Assembly (NCBI RefSeq): GCF_042453785.1
Contig: NC_091667.1
Coordinates: forward strand, 14,660,001 to 14,724,000
DNA length: 64,000 nucleotides
Direction of reading: 5' to 3'
Origin: Malus domestica
Taxonomy: Eukaryota; Streptophyta; Magnoliopsida; Rosales; Rosaceae
The translations under genes and the position numbers were made by a program. Below the pieces are notes generated by a model, which searched no databases, was not told where the DNA came from, and saw only the letters and a list, made by a program, of their open reading frames with translations. This document shows, one piece after another, positions 22,001 to 33,536 of the stretch; the first letter of the stretch is position 1; each line of letters starts with the position of its first letter.

Positions 22001-24059
22001 AAAGATTACTAGGGAATGAGATGTTCACTCTAGTGCAATAAGTTAAGTACAATAAAGCGTCAATTGCACTTAGATATGAAACTTCAAGCTCCATAGCCTC
22101 TTCCTCATTGTCTTTAGGACAAAAAGATTCTCGTTTTGCATCTAGCGTTCAGACGACCATATGAGTACTCGAAGGTTTCACTCTATCCTCGTTAAAGCGT
22201 CACAAGACCTTTTCAATTGGAGGACCAGAATACCATCTAAACAATGTTTGATCTCTAGGCCAAGATAGTATCGAGTCTTTTCTAAATCTTTTATCACAAA
22301 TTCCAATTTCAGGTACGAGGCAGTTTCCTCAAGCTCTTCAGGAGTTCCAATAAGATTCATGTCATCAATATAAACTGCAACATTCGCAAATCTGGAATGT
22401 GACTTCTTGATAAACACGCATGGGCATAGTTATCATTTACATATCCATGCCTATTCAAATACTCACTTAAAAGGTTATAACACATTCGTCCAGATTATAT
22501 CAATCTGTAGAGTGAATGCCTCAATCTAATTGAGAGGTTGTTTCATGGTCTAGGACTATTTGATCTAGTCAATGTAAGTCTTTCGGGTACTCTCGTATAA
22601 ATTTTCATATCAAGATCCCTATAGAGATACGTTGTTACCACGTCCATAAGTTGCATATTTAGTTTTTTTTTTAACTATCAAACTGATAAGGTAGCGAAAA
22701 GCCATGACATTCATTATGGGGGAATACATCTCCTTGTAATAAATCTTATGACGTTGAGAGATGCCTTGCACCACGAGGCATGCCTTATATCGCACTATCT
22801 CATTCTTCTCATTACGCTTCCTTATGAGAATCCATTTGTAGCCAACGGGCTTAACATGTGAAGGTGTAGGAACTACGGGCTCAAACACTTTACGTTTCGC
22901 AAGTGAATCAAGTTCATCTTGGATTGCTTCTTTCCAGTGTGACTAATCAATTCTACATCGACATTCATTAGCAGAACACGATTCAGTGTTATCGTGTAAC
23001 TGTCATCCCATTTCAATTCCAAAGTACATCTAAGCTAGCATAATGGACCAAAATCTCACGATTCTCAGGAGGCGAATTCGTTTCTTCAAGAACTCTTCCG
23101 TAATCTAGAATAACCTAATGTGTTAGAATGGATGAGTTAGCGATGGTGAATTTCCTTTTCTGGGGTTATGACTCCTTTGAACAAACAAGTTTGCCACGCT
23201 TTAACGTAGGAACAGATGATTGGCTAGCCACTAGTGTGCCCAGCCACGCAGCAGATGCAGTACATTAGGGGCAGCTCGTCCTTTCAAGCACATTTACAGT
23301 TGGCATATCTAACCTTGTCACTTTTACTGGATCGTTAAAAGCATTTGGCATGCTTCGAGCAATGCTCTGTAGATCTAAAATGCATCTCACTTTTGTTTCA
23401 GACTGTGCAATACGGTGATCTATATGAGACATAATGGGGTTAATGCACGACAATTCACAGTGTTCTTCGGGAACATTAATGTACTTAGCTCCCCATAACA
23501 ACATAAAAATTGTTTCCTAACAATCTGCAAGGCGAGTGGTAAAAGATCGCATGTCAAGGGCTTTAAGTAGCAAATAATGGATTGCAAATCATAACTGACA
23601 TAGATTCTCACTTTTCTCTAAGTACCCATTTTGGTACGCAGTGGTGGCATTATTGGCACATAAATTGAGCAATCAAACACTCGTAAGTGCGAGACGTCAA
23701 GCTCGTATGCAGTAATCAGCTGTAATGGTGATGGTGAAATGGATTTGGTAAAAATGGGTCTCAAGCAAATCAACATAGTTGCGTGCAAAATTTCACAACC
23801 CCAAGCATATTTCGGAAGCTTGGTCCTCATGACCAAGGTCTGAAAGATCAATTGAAGGCACTTATGAACAATTGCTAGGCCATTTGGGTGTGAACATGGG
23901 GTACATAATGTATGCAATCAAGATGAAAATATATCTGCATTCGTATTTTAAAAGAACCTGGATTGCTATGATGATTCTTGTGAACAAGTTTGTAGCATAA
24001 TATCCTTCAGTTTTTTTACCACAGCATTAGGAGCATGCTTGATAACGTATAGTGCCTAT
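19079..24059 (-). mobile_element. Decayed Ty1/copia pol region, interrupted by a solo LTR
   Basis: On the minus strand the order of degraded domains is copia-like. An integrase C-terminal part lies at 23917-23618 (HPNGLAIVHKCLQLIFQTL, SHLRVFDCSIYVP). Reverse transcriptase lies at 22888-22619 (VKPVGYKWILIRKRNEKNEI) and 22417-22178 (VAVYIDDMNLIGTPEEL, the YxDD active site as YIDD). RNase H-like sequence follows toward 21450. Frames are broken between and within blocks. The primer site and gag are missing beside the right LTR (24060-24281), so the 5' part of the internal region has been deleted. The relic is inactive. Confidence 0.8.
19360..21224 (-). mobile_element. Solo LTR (1,865 bp) inside the copia relic
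   Basis: Bounded by TG...CA ends (plus strand TGAAGGAAAA ... CTTCCAACA) and a perfect 5-bp duplication TGACC (19355-19359 and 21225-21229). Removing it rejoins GGGTATGACC to GGCTCAGGATA, matching the related uninterrupted sequence near 17728. On the minus strand it begins TGTTGGAAGTATGCCC, the start shared with the 1.8-kb LTRs at 31719 and 39523. No primer site or internal region remains, so it arose by LTR-LTR recombination. Confidence 0.88.
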
Positions 24060-24281
24060 TTTACTGAAGGGGGAGAGAAGGTGCAGCAAAGAGAGAAAAG
24101 AGAGGGTTGTGGAATTTTTGTGATATGTATTTCTCATCATTTGTTCCTTTGTTTATAGTGAATTGGATAGGACTCCTTGCGTGACAAGTAATACACTAAT
24201 AAGAGAAGGTTTTCTAGTATCCTACATACATTCAACTAATGGTTTGCACAAATACACATGTGCTAGATTTATCTCACAACA
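24060..24281 (-). repeat. Copia-type LTR remnant (5' LTR of the minus-strand copia relic)
   Basis: Diverged copy of 18840-19078, ending CTCACAACA on the plus strand. No TGGTATCAGAGC-type primer site lies at its inner border, indicating loss of the adjacent internal sequence. The next 250 bp (24282-24533) is AT-rich flank with no gene. Confidence 0.6.
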
Positions 24282-26030
24282 AAAAGAATTCTCTCATATT
24301 TTTTCTTTTATTACTTTTTTTGTTTATGCGCTTCTAACTTTTTCAACAATAATTGTATTACATACATGGTATAAAATGTTGCCTTTTTTATATCACGCCA
24401 TCATCTTCGATGATGAATTTGCCTCCAATTTTGTTCATTCACTGGCATAATTCGATCTATGTACCCATTGTTTTCAGAATCGGAGCAATAACGAGCCAAC
24501 AAGATTAGCAGTTTAAAATTCTAATCTTGCGACTAGGGGTGGGTACAAAAACCACTACACCGCAAAACCGCATCGAAACGTATGAAAAAAAAATCGTGTT
24601 GATCGGAAAAGTCAACTTTGAGTAAAAAACCGAATCAGATCGTTCAAATCGGTTCCAGTTTCGAATGACCAAGAACCGGCTGAAACCGAACCGAACCGTT
24701 TTATTAATAATAAATTAATTATATATATATACACACACACATCTCATGGTATGATAGGTTGAAAAATTGGTTTCACCAAATTGCAAAGCATTGGATCCCA
24801 TCCCAATTAGGGTTCACTCTCGTTCACCTCACCCTCACCTCACTCACACACACAGCCTCACTCACACCCCATTCCTGATTCCCCCATTTCACACAGTCGA
24901 CCGGCGACCACCCACTCACGACTTCTTATCCAAAATATTAGTGATTCAACTCACAACCTCAACTGCGACGGCCCTCATCATCCCTCCTTTGCGACAGCTC
25001 ACGACATTTGGTCCTCTGTCGGTCTGTCCTCACTCCTTGGTATTTTCTCTATCTATTCTCATATTTGAGATTAGGAATATGGTTGAGTTCCACTAGTTTT
25101 CCATTCTCTTTTACCTGCACTATATGTCTAATTGAGTCCTTGACTACTGTCGTGCAGATGGGTTCCTTGCCGATGTCTAATTTAGAAACAGAGGAAACAT
25201 GAGTTATGCTTAGTTCATCACCCACTTGTATCCTCTGCACTAAACATACAAAATCTCTACACCTTTGGATTCACTCGCATGGTTTACTTGATGGACCACT
25301 TGATTGAGGTACCATAGCTGTCAAGTCTTTTATTTTTATTTTTTAAATTCTCCTTGTTTTGTTACCATACGCTTCAATATGATTCCAGAACTAATTCATT
25401 TGTTCTTATATATTTGAAGATGTAATAAAATTACAATCTAGTGGAACTGTTTGAAAAATATAACCATGATGAAGGAGTTAAAATAAATGGATGTTACAAG
25501 ACAGGGTATTTGTTCTTTTTCATTATAGTTTTGGTGATTCTTCTCTTCTATGTTGCAGAAAGGGTACATTTAACCGTACATGCTTAAAATACTTGGTGAA
25601 ATTGCAAGGATGTGCGTTTTTGGGTCATCTGTGCATTTGCATTTTGCATATATACATGTACATCTTATGTATACTATTCTAAAGCTGATTGCTCTTTTGG
25701 GTCACTGACTTCACCGAAACATGTGTATTCTGCAATATAGTTACCTACATTAACTATGCAAAATGGTTGTTATCGTATATTATTGGAAAATGTCAAAGGC
25801 ACATTGACATGTGGGAAGGTAAAACACTTGGCGACAAATGTTAGGTTTGGGACACCGCCAATTTGACGTGCCCATTTCATGCAAGTCTTTATATATGTTG
25901 TGATGATAACAGTTGTAATTTTAACATGTTATATGCTTCTGTTTGGTTTTATGATGTTGTTATGTTGTCACTGACTTCCTCTTGTTTTCCTGTTTTTTTT
26001 TTTTTTTTTTTTTGCTCTGTCAAATTCCAG

Positions 26031-26098
26031 CGGCTCCAAAGGTAATAGATTTGAAGATAGTTGGTGATCTAAGGGAGAACAATCAGGTTACTGCAATC
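26031..26098 (+). pseudogene. Captured exon-like fragment resembling plant AIR9
   Basis: After a poly-T tract and a CAG acceptor, the sequence reads APKVIDLKIVGDLRENNQVT, which I recognise from the repeated domains of the large plant microtubule-associated protein AIR9. A second exon-like block at 26242-26367, with an AG acceptor and a GAAG/GTATGT donor, encodes KNKSEPKDLWLEPLVPLFLG, which I do not recognise. Both lie inside the hAT element upstream of its transposase and in the same direction. The AIR9 assignment is from memory; a 22-residue match is short. Confidence 0.4.
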
Positions 26099-26534
26099 TA
26101 CCTGTTTAGAGTAATTATTCCTCAATTGCTTTGCAGAGGTATTGTCTTCTCTGCCTCCTTTGGAATCTGAGTGTAGTTAATTGATGAGATCTTATTCTAA
26201 TGACTCGATGTGTCTTTTTTGGCCTATACATTGAATGATGTAGGGGCAGAAGAATAAATCTGAGCCGAAAGATTTATGGCTGGAGCCATTAGTTCCTCTG
26301 TTTCTTGGAAGCCTTGTGCCGACCAACGGGTTAGATTATCAGGTGCAACGGATAGAGAGAACTGAAGGTATGTAATTGTCCTTTCTTATTCCAATAGACG
26401 AGTTAGATTATTAGGAGTTTATTATATATTAATGCAACGATCGGAGGGAACTGAAGATAACCTTCCAGTATATTCCTATAATTCAAAATATGCATGTGAA
26501 TGACAAACTCTGTGTTGAATTTGGGTTTTTTGTG

Positions 26535-29004
26535 TGTGTTTATTTTAGGGATGATGAACCAATCAAAATCACATGGTTTTTGTTCTTCTGTTGCATCTAT
26601 TTATTCATCATCACCTTCGTCATTACCGGGGTCCAACACCATCACCACCAACTCAAAGCCAATTCCAACCACCACCCAAACCACCAACTCCACCCCAAGC
26701 ACAATCACCAACTCAACCAAGTGGTGTTCCTCCATTGCCTCCTCTTGTGAACAGTAGGCATAGGGCAAAAGTGTGGGAGCATTTGTTGAATATGATGACA
26801 TAGAAAACATTGTGAAGCCAGATAGGACCAAAGAAACAATAATTAGAAGGAAAGCTAGGTGAAAGCACTGTTCTACTACCTTTGCTGCTAACCCTTCTGG
26901 AAATGATACTTCAACCGTTACAAAACATATTGAGGGAGGAAGATGTAAGAGTTACCCAGGAATAAATCAGGATAAAAGGCAAAAGATTATCTTTTGATGA
27001 TGATGGTGGTACTCTTATGGCTAGGGGGTACGAAAAAGGATTGCATAAAGGCGTTGGTACAAATGGTTGTCTTAGATGAGTTGTTTACACATGTTGAAGG
27101 GAGAGGGTTTAGGTTTTTCTGTAGTATTGTTTGCCCCCATTTTTATCCACCATCTCATAGGACACTTGCCAGGCACTTTGTCCTCATGTTTGATGAAATG
27201 AAAGCAAAATTGAAAACAGAGTTAGCCTCACAACCGACACCTGGACAAGTCTTCAAAAGGTAAACTACATGGTGATAATGGCACGTTTCATAGATAGTAA
27301 TTGGAAGTTGCACAAAAGAATACTAAACTTTTATGTCATAGCTACTCACAAGGGGAACTCCATTGGAAAACTTCTTGAGGTTTGTTTGCTAGAATGGGGT
27401 TTGGAGAATGTACTAACCATCATAGTTGATAATGCTTCTTCAAACAAGGTGGCAATAGATTATTTGAAGACAAAGATGTGTCATTGGCAAAATTCATGAA
27501 TGATACTTGAGGGAAAGCACATGCATGTCAGGTGTCGTGCTCATATTGTTAACTTGATAGTTCAAGATGGTTTGATGACGTTAGATAAATCCATCTTAGC
27601 TATTAGGAATGTGTTGGTGTATGTAACGTCTTCTCCACAAAGGGTGGAAGCTTTTAGGAGTGTGTTAAGAAGGAAAAAATTGAATGCAAGGGTCTTGTTT
27701 TTTTAGATGTGCCAACTAGGTGGAATTCCACCTATTTGATGTTAACAAATGCTTTGAAATTTGAAAAAGCTTTTGTGAGAATGGGAGATGATGAGATTGC
27801 ATACTTGTCATGGTTTGGTGAAGATTTGCCAGGAGAAGAAGAACGGATGGGTGGACCTTCCAATGGTAAAAAGAGGTATGGGCCACCAAATATGGAAGAT
27901 TGGAGCAATGCCGTTATCTTTGTCAATTTTTTGAAAGTGTTCTATCAAATGACATTGAAGATGAGTGTTACTTTACATCTAGCTTGTCATAGTACTTTTT
28001 CTTATTTGCTTGCAATTGACGAAGAGATAGTTGATTTGTTTGTCGAAGAAGATATGTTATTAACTCAAACCTACACAAGCTTGATATTGCATGAAATGGC
28101 ACTAAGCATGAAGGTAAAATTTGATAAGTATTGGGGTGATCTTGTTAAAGTGAATCCTTTTCTATTTGTGGGACTTGTGCTTGATCCAAGATATAAATTG
28201 GGCTATGTGCCACATATTTTGAAGCGTTGTGGGTGTAGTATTGATGAAGCCATAGCTAAGAAGGATGAGATAAAAAGCCTAATCTTCGAACTATTTGATG
28301 AATATGTTCCTTCTTCCAACCAACCAAGTGGTTCTAGTGCTAATAGTTGTTCTAATACTACTAGTACTACAACTACTATTGGTTGGGCTGATCCAAAACA
28401 ACATGGAAGGGGGAAAAAACGAGTGGAAATGGACGAAAGTTGGATAAAAGAAGTTGAAGCAAGTAATGTTGTGCTCTCGGACCATGAGTTTGATAGGTAC
28501 TTGTTAGATCACAATGAAAAAGTGGAAATAGGTCAAGATTTTGATATTTTAAATTGGTGGAAATTGAATGGTGTTCAATACCCAGTGTTGGCACTAATTG
28601 CAAAGGAAGTCTTTGCAATTCCGGTCGCAACGGTAGCTTCATAATCTGCCTTTAGCACGGGAGGAAGGATTGTGAACTCATATCATTCTTCATTGACTCC
28701 TCTAATGGTAGAGAGGTTAATTTGTACTCAAAATTGGTTGATGTCAGATAACATCTCAATTTTAGACAATGAGACAATCTTGGAAGATATAAAGTTTTAT
28801 GAAGCACTTGAAACAGGTATGAATATTTATTTTTCATTACTTTGTTTTTTTTTTTTTTTCTCTTGTTTTGTTGCATGCTTACTTTCTTAGTTTCTAATGA
28901 GTTATTGATTTTTATATGTTCTAGAAAAAAGGAATGGTGGCACATCTAGCATTGGGATTCATAAACTATTCAGTCCTAACTTATCACCTTTTACTAGTGA
29001 TGGT
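26535..29004 (+). pseudogene. hAT-family transposase with BED zinc finger (RICESLEEPER-like), broken
   Basis: A DNA transposase relic. A Ser/Thr/Pro-rich N-terminus (from about 26537 after an AG acceptor) is followed by a BED-finger region (26755-26960; ANPSGNDTSTVTKHIEGGRC). The catalytic region follows: TTDTWTS near 27235, LTIIVDNASSNKVAIDYL near 27415, RCRAHIVNLIVQDGL at 27530, PTRWNSTYLMLTNAL at 27712. Then come the long 27709-28644 frame with LVLDPRYKLGYV and the dimerisation segment SAFSTGGRIVNSYHSSLTPL at 28650. Lesions: a 1-bp loss near 26785, a finger Cys codon TGC changed to TGA near 26861, frameshifts near 27230 and in the A-run at 27675, and a nonsense TAA at 28642 before SAFSTGG. 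Introns with GT-AG signals follow 28815, and an exon lies at 28925-29004. Confidence 0.85.
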
Positions 29005-29319
29005 ATGTATGTAACTTTAACTTTTTAGCACCTTCCTTACTAATTTGAGTTGTAAGATATATAATTTTGAATTCAACGAATAAGATATATAATTAACTGA
29101 TACATGAAGGAGATCATATGGGATGGGATAGTTAAATTGTTCGAGTGAGAGGTTTTGGGGCATCCAACTCGTAGCTTTGGAGAATAGTTTAGCATTGGAG
29201 CTCAGCTGGGTTTTCTCCTTAATCTTTCACTTTTACATGATATGATTATACAAAAAGAGTGGGTATATTTGTCAGCAGATTCTGTTTAATTGTTATGTAA
29301 TTAAATTTAAACCTGCAGT

Positions 29320-31207
29320 TGAAGGGAATACTATGATATTCATGTGGGATTTCTAGTGACTAGCATGCATATACAATTCAAAATTTATATACGAAAGCAA
29401 CGGAAGCATGTTATCAAATGATATCAAAGCAATAGTCATGTAAACCCCCTTCAAGATGCATAGGTTTATGTAAGATGCATCAAAAACAAATTTATATAAG
29501 AACAAAGTTTAGGAGTAGTTTTATACCTCTTGATCTAGATCTTAGACCAAGGATGGACCACCTCCAAGCCCTTTGCTCCTTGAACTCCTTGAACTCCTTG
29601 AGCCTAGCCTCCTTCCTTGCCTCCTCCACTTTGTTTAGAATGAGTGCTCCTAGGTTCTCTTCAAGTTTCCAAAATTGAAAACCTCTAAAGATCCTCACCC
29701 ACTAGTGTAGTGAGAAGGATGAAGGAATTACCAAAGGGGTGAAAAGATGATTAGCTAAATCCCCCTATGGTGGCCGGCCCTTTGAGTGTTGGAGAGATAT
29801 TTTTCTTTTTCTCTTTTGTTCTTTTAACACTTCAAAAAATCCTAATGAAACATTTGCTATAAAGTTCCTTTTATAGCCAAAAAGAAACAAATCAACATTT
29901 GACCTTTCTCTCCCTCCTTTGGCCGGCCCCTTTGTGTTGTTTGGGCTTTGGGCTTTTATTTATTTCAAGTCATCCAATGCTTGAATAAAAGCCCAATGGG
30001 CCCAATTAAACCCGAACGTTTCTTTAAGCCCAAAACGATCTTATATCGCTTTTATGATTTCTTTAGACTTTCTAATTAATCACAACACTTAATTAATCCA
30101 ATTAATTATTTCCATCATCCATTAGTTACTCACTACAAGAGTGTATTGGTGAACAATCGCTTTAGGTTCTAATTAGCAAGGCAGTGAGGTGATTGGCACC
30201 AATCCAATTGATTATATTTAATCCAATCACTTAGTGAATTAAAACTTACTTTTAATTCACCTTCTTCTTTGACGACTACATTTAATCATCTAGAAGAACT
30301 CACAAGCCATGAGTGACATCTAACCATATATCATGGCTACCCAAGCTAATGTAGAAGTTGTTCGGAGAACCTATTCAGTTGGAATTACAATGTAATTCGA
30401 TCCTTCTCTAAAACAATACTCTCAATCACATCACTAGGATATGGATATATTATGTCAAACCCCTAATGTGATTATTCCTTCTTATATGATTCAATTGAGT
30501 CGTATAGGAACGCTTTCCTTTATTACGCTCGATACTTCGGCCGAAGATTCCAGAATCATATCTTAGAGTATTCATCATCTCTTAACGAAGATTAGAGATT
30601 CCTTGTTGCGCATTCACTTGCCTTCATGACTAAGTGGCTTAACCCCGACTATGCCGTGGACACCCGCGGATGGAGTGACTTTGACATAATCAAAGATCAA
30701 GTACTTAACCACAAGACAATGATGATGCCTCAGGTCAAAGGACTACTTACATTATTCCAACTATTAGAGTTACTTGCTTGACATGTGAGTAGACCTCCAT
30801 GCAAGTACTCTCGTTCGATTGTGTTCAGTGAACTCATTCCCTTAATGAGCACCTACATACTTGTCTTAGTGTCACTACACGAATGGGATGAGACTTTCCA
30901 TCCTTCTAATTGAAGCGGACATAGTATGTACCGGTCTATGCATTGTCAGTATCCCTCCGACAATCCTATGACCAGGAACCTTTTGGACATGATGGTTATG
31001 TGAAGAAGGTCTCTGTAGTCTAACTTCATTAGATTACTTCTTCAATCGATCCATTGTCCATGGATTCACCATTTAGGACATATATCGTTTATAAAGATAG
31101 TCCTAAATAGTATCTTTGCCATTTGATGTATAAGAGTCATCTATACATCCATTTATTGTCCTGAAAGGTTTCTTCCAAAGATTGATTTTCAGGGCATATT
31201 TCCAACT
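29320..31207 (-). mobile_element. Solo LTR (1.9 kb) inside the hAT element
   Basis: Flanked by the 5-bp duplication GCAGT (29315-29319 and 31208-31212). The plus-strand left end is TGAAGGGAATAC; the right end reads GGGCATATTTCCAACT, so the usual terminal CA has become CT or the duplication is six bases (TGCAGT). On the minus strand it starts (A)GTTGGAAATATGCCC, related to the other TGTTGGAA LTRs in this window but clearly diverged. It contains GGCCGGCC-bearing sequence near 29771 and 29921, as do its relatives. No internal region remains. Confidence 0.85.
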
Positions 31208-31212
31208 GCAGT

Positions 31213-31713
31213 TTGCTTCTTCAAACTTTTAAGACTGAGGAAGCCCATGCTTCATCTCTGAAATAAGTTGTTTGATTCTGCTTGCTCTCTGAAATAAGTT
31301 GTTTGATTATGTACATAAACTGCTGATTGTGTACGGGAGCTGCTGCTTGCTCTCTGTTTGAAATAAACCTGCAGTTTGCTTCTTCATTTTTTTGTTTGTT
31401 GACTGACTAACCAATATATATTTCTTGTAGTTGTCTCTTTTTGTTGACTTGGTCCCACTACCAAAGACATTTGCATTAAAAAAGATGTGTTGTATGCATT
31501 TTTATATAATCAGTTTTAGAAGATGTATTTGAATGCATGATGATTTGGTGTTCAAATAATTTAGTATTCGGAACCATAAACCGGCAAGAACCAAATCGGA
31601 ACCGATGTAAACCGAACCATACGGTTCTAGTAATAAATTTAAAAGGAACCGCACCGAACCGAACCATTGATATTTCTCAGTTCCGATTATGGTTTAGGGG
31701 TGGAATCACACCG
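31213..31713 (+). other. Right-hand part of the hAT transposon between two insertions
   Basis: Contains duplicated TCTCTGAAATAAGTTGTTTGATT blocks near 31253 and 31287, and a second CCTGCAGTTTGCTTCTTCA near 31369 that echoes the solo-LTR target flank at 31206. The AACCG-rich subterminal region spans 31570-31680, and GGGGTGGAATCACACCG precedes the LTR element. No complete coding exon recognised. Confidence 0.55.
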
Positions 31714-31718
31714 TGCCC

Positions 31719-33536
31719 TGTTGGAAATGTGCCCTAAAGCCAATCATGTGATGATACTTTACGGACATTTCACATGTTAAACTAATCTAGTTTTACATAT
31801 AAAGGGCAAAGATTATTGTTTGAGCCGTCTCATATAAATGTTATATGCTTAAACGATAAAGTCCAAGGAATATGTGATTGGGAGAATGTAATCTAATGAA
31901 GTTAGATTCATGAGACCATTCTTTCGTAGACACATCCTAAACGTTCCTGATCATAGGATTGCCAATTGGGCGTTGACAGTCCGTTAAGATCAGTACGTAC
32001 TATGTCTTCTCTCAGGGAGAGTGATTAGTCTCGAATCATTGGTGTGTGTGACATCAAGACAAGTGCAGTAGGTGCTCAATAGAGAATGAGTTCACTGAAC
32101 GCGATCAACGAAGAGTTCTCATATTCCATGTCACATGAGAACTTATGGTTGGGATAATGCAAAGTAGTCATTTGACCTGAGGCATCATAGTTGTCTTGTG
32201 GTTAAGACCTTGATCTTTGATTATGTCAAAGTCATCCCACCAGGAGGGTGTCCACGGCATCGTTGGGGTCAAGCCGCTTAGCTATGGAGACAAGTGAATG
32301 CGCAACAAGGGATCTCTAACCTTCAAACCGTTTGAAGGAGAATACTCTATGATATGATTTGAATCTCTGGCCAGAGTATGAATGAGATTTGGGAATGCGT
32401 TCCTAATCACATTCAAGGTAATCATATAATCACAAGACACACATTGGATAGTAGACATGAGAAAATAAACTATCAAACCAAACAATGTGGTCAAGAGTAT
32501 TAGATTAGAGAAGGACCGTATTGCATTTGTAATCTCGAACTGAATAGGTTCTCCACCTCTTCTGATTAGCTTGGGTAACCATGACATACGGCTAGGTGTC
32601 ACTCATGGTTTGTGGAAGCCCTAAACGTGTGTAATCACTAAAGGGAGAATTGAAAATAGTTTCAATTCACAATCGATGTAAAATGGTTTTAATCGCCCAC
32701 TGCCTCGCTAAAAGGAACCTAATGGATCGTACACCGTGTAAGGTAGAGATGGACGAAATAAATGAAATGAGTAAGATTAATTGAATGGTTTAATTATTTA
32801 TGGCAAGGATTAATTAATATGTTAATTAATCAAACGAATAAGTTCGTTAAAGACCACGGGATAGTTTTGGACCTTAAGGCCCAATGGGCTTCGAACGTCA
32901 AGCCCATTAACTTAAGTTGTATGACAATTTAATGAATAAAGATTCATTAAAGCCCAAAAGCCCAAAAATCCCTAAATGGCCGGCCATAAGGAATGAATTA
33001 GGGTTTTGGTTATTTAGGTCACTTAAAGAAGTGACTATATAAATGACTTTATAGCCAAATATTCATTAAGTGAAAAATAAGGGTTTATTTTTGGGGAAAA
33101 TGGGTGAGAATTGTCTCTCCATTTTCTCTCTAAAGAGGCCAACACCTTGGAGGTGATTAGCTAGTCATCTAATCCTCCAAGGTCACTCATTCATCATCCA
33201 ATCTCTCCTTGGTGTAGAGACTTAGAGGTTCTCAATTTTGGGAACTTGGAGAACCTATTCTTCCATCCAAATCCATGGATCTAAGAAGCAAGGAATGAAG
33301 GCCCTATCTCTTTGGGTGATTAGCCTTTGCTTATGCAAAGAGGAATCTACAAAGGTATTAATTTCAACTCACTCATGTTTTGAGTTGATTATTGGTTCAC
33401 CAATCTACTAGGCTTTGAATTTCATGGGTAAATGTTTTGTATTTGAGTGCATGTAAGCATGATTCCGCCTTTAATTGTTAATTGCATGCTATATGATGTT
33501 GCTCAAATGAACATGTTTTACAAAATAATTCCTTCA
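31719..33536 (+). repeat. 5' LTR of the 9.6-kb retroelement
   Basis: Starts TGTTGGAAATGTGCCC and ends AATTCCTTCA. Line-by-line comparison with the 3' copy shows only four differences, all between about 32060 and 32180: GTGCAGTAGG/GTGCGGTAGG, ACTTATGG/ACTCATGG, and GTCATTTGACC/GTCCTTTAACC with two changes. A TATAAAT-like motif near 33038 (ACTATATAAATGAC) could be the LTR promoter TATA box. Confidence 0.93.

Noticed and set aside
22178..23917. Copia pol frames considered as an active retrotransposon
   Set aside because: Integrase and reverse-transcriptase blocks are separated by frameshifts and stops, gag and the primer site are missing, and the LTRs are strongly diverged.
32282..32602. 106-codon antisense frame, repeated identically at 40086-40406
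   Set aside because: It lies in the two LTRs of one retroelement; identity reflects LTR duplication, and the translation resembles no protein.
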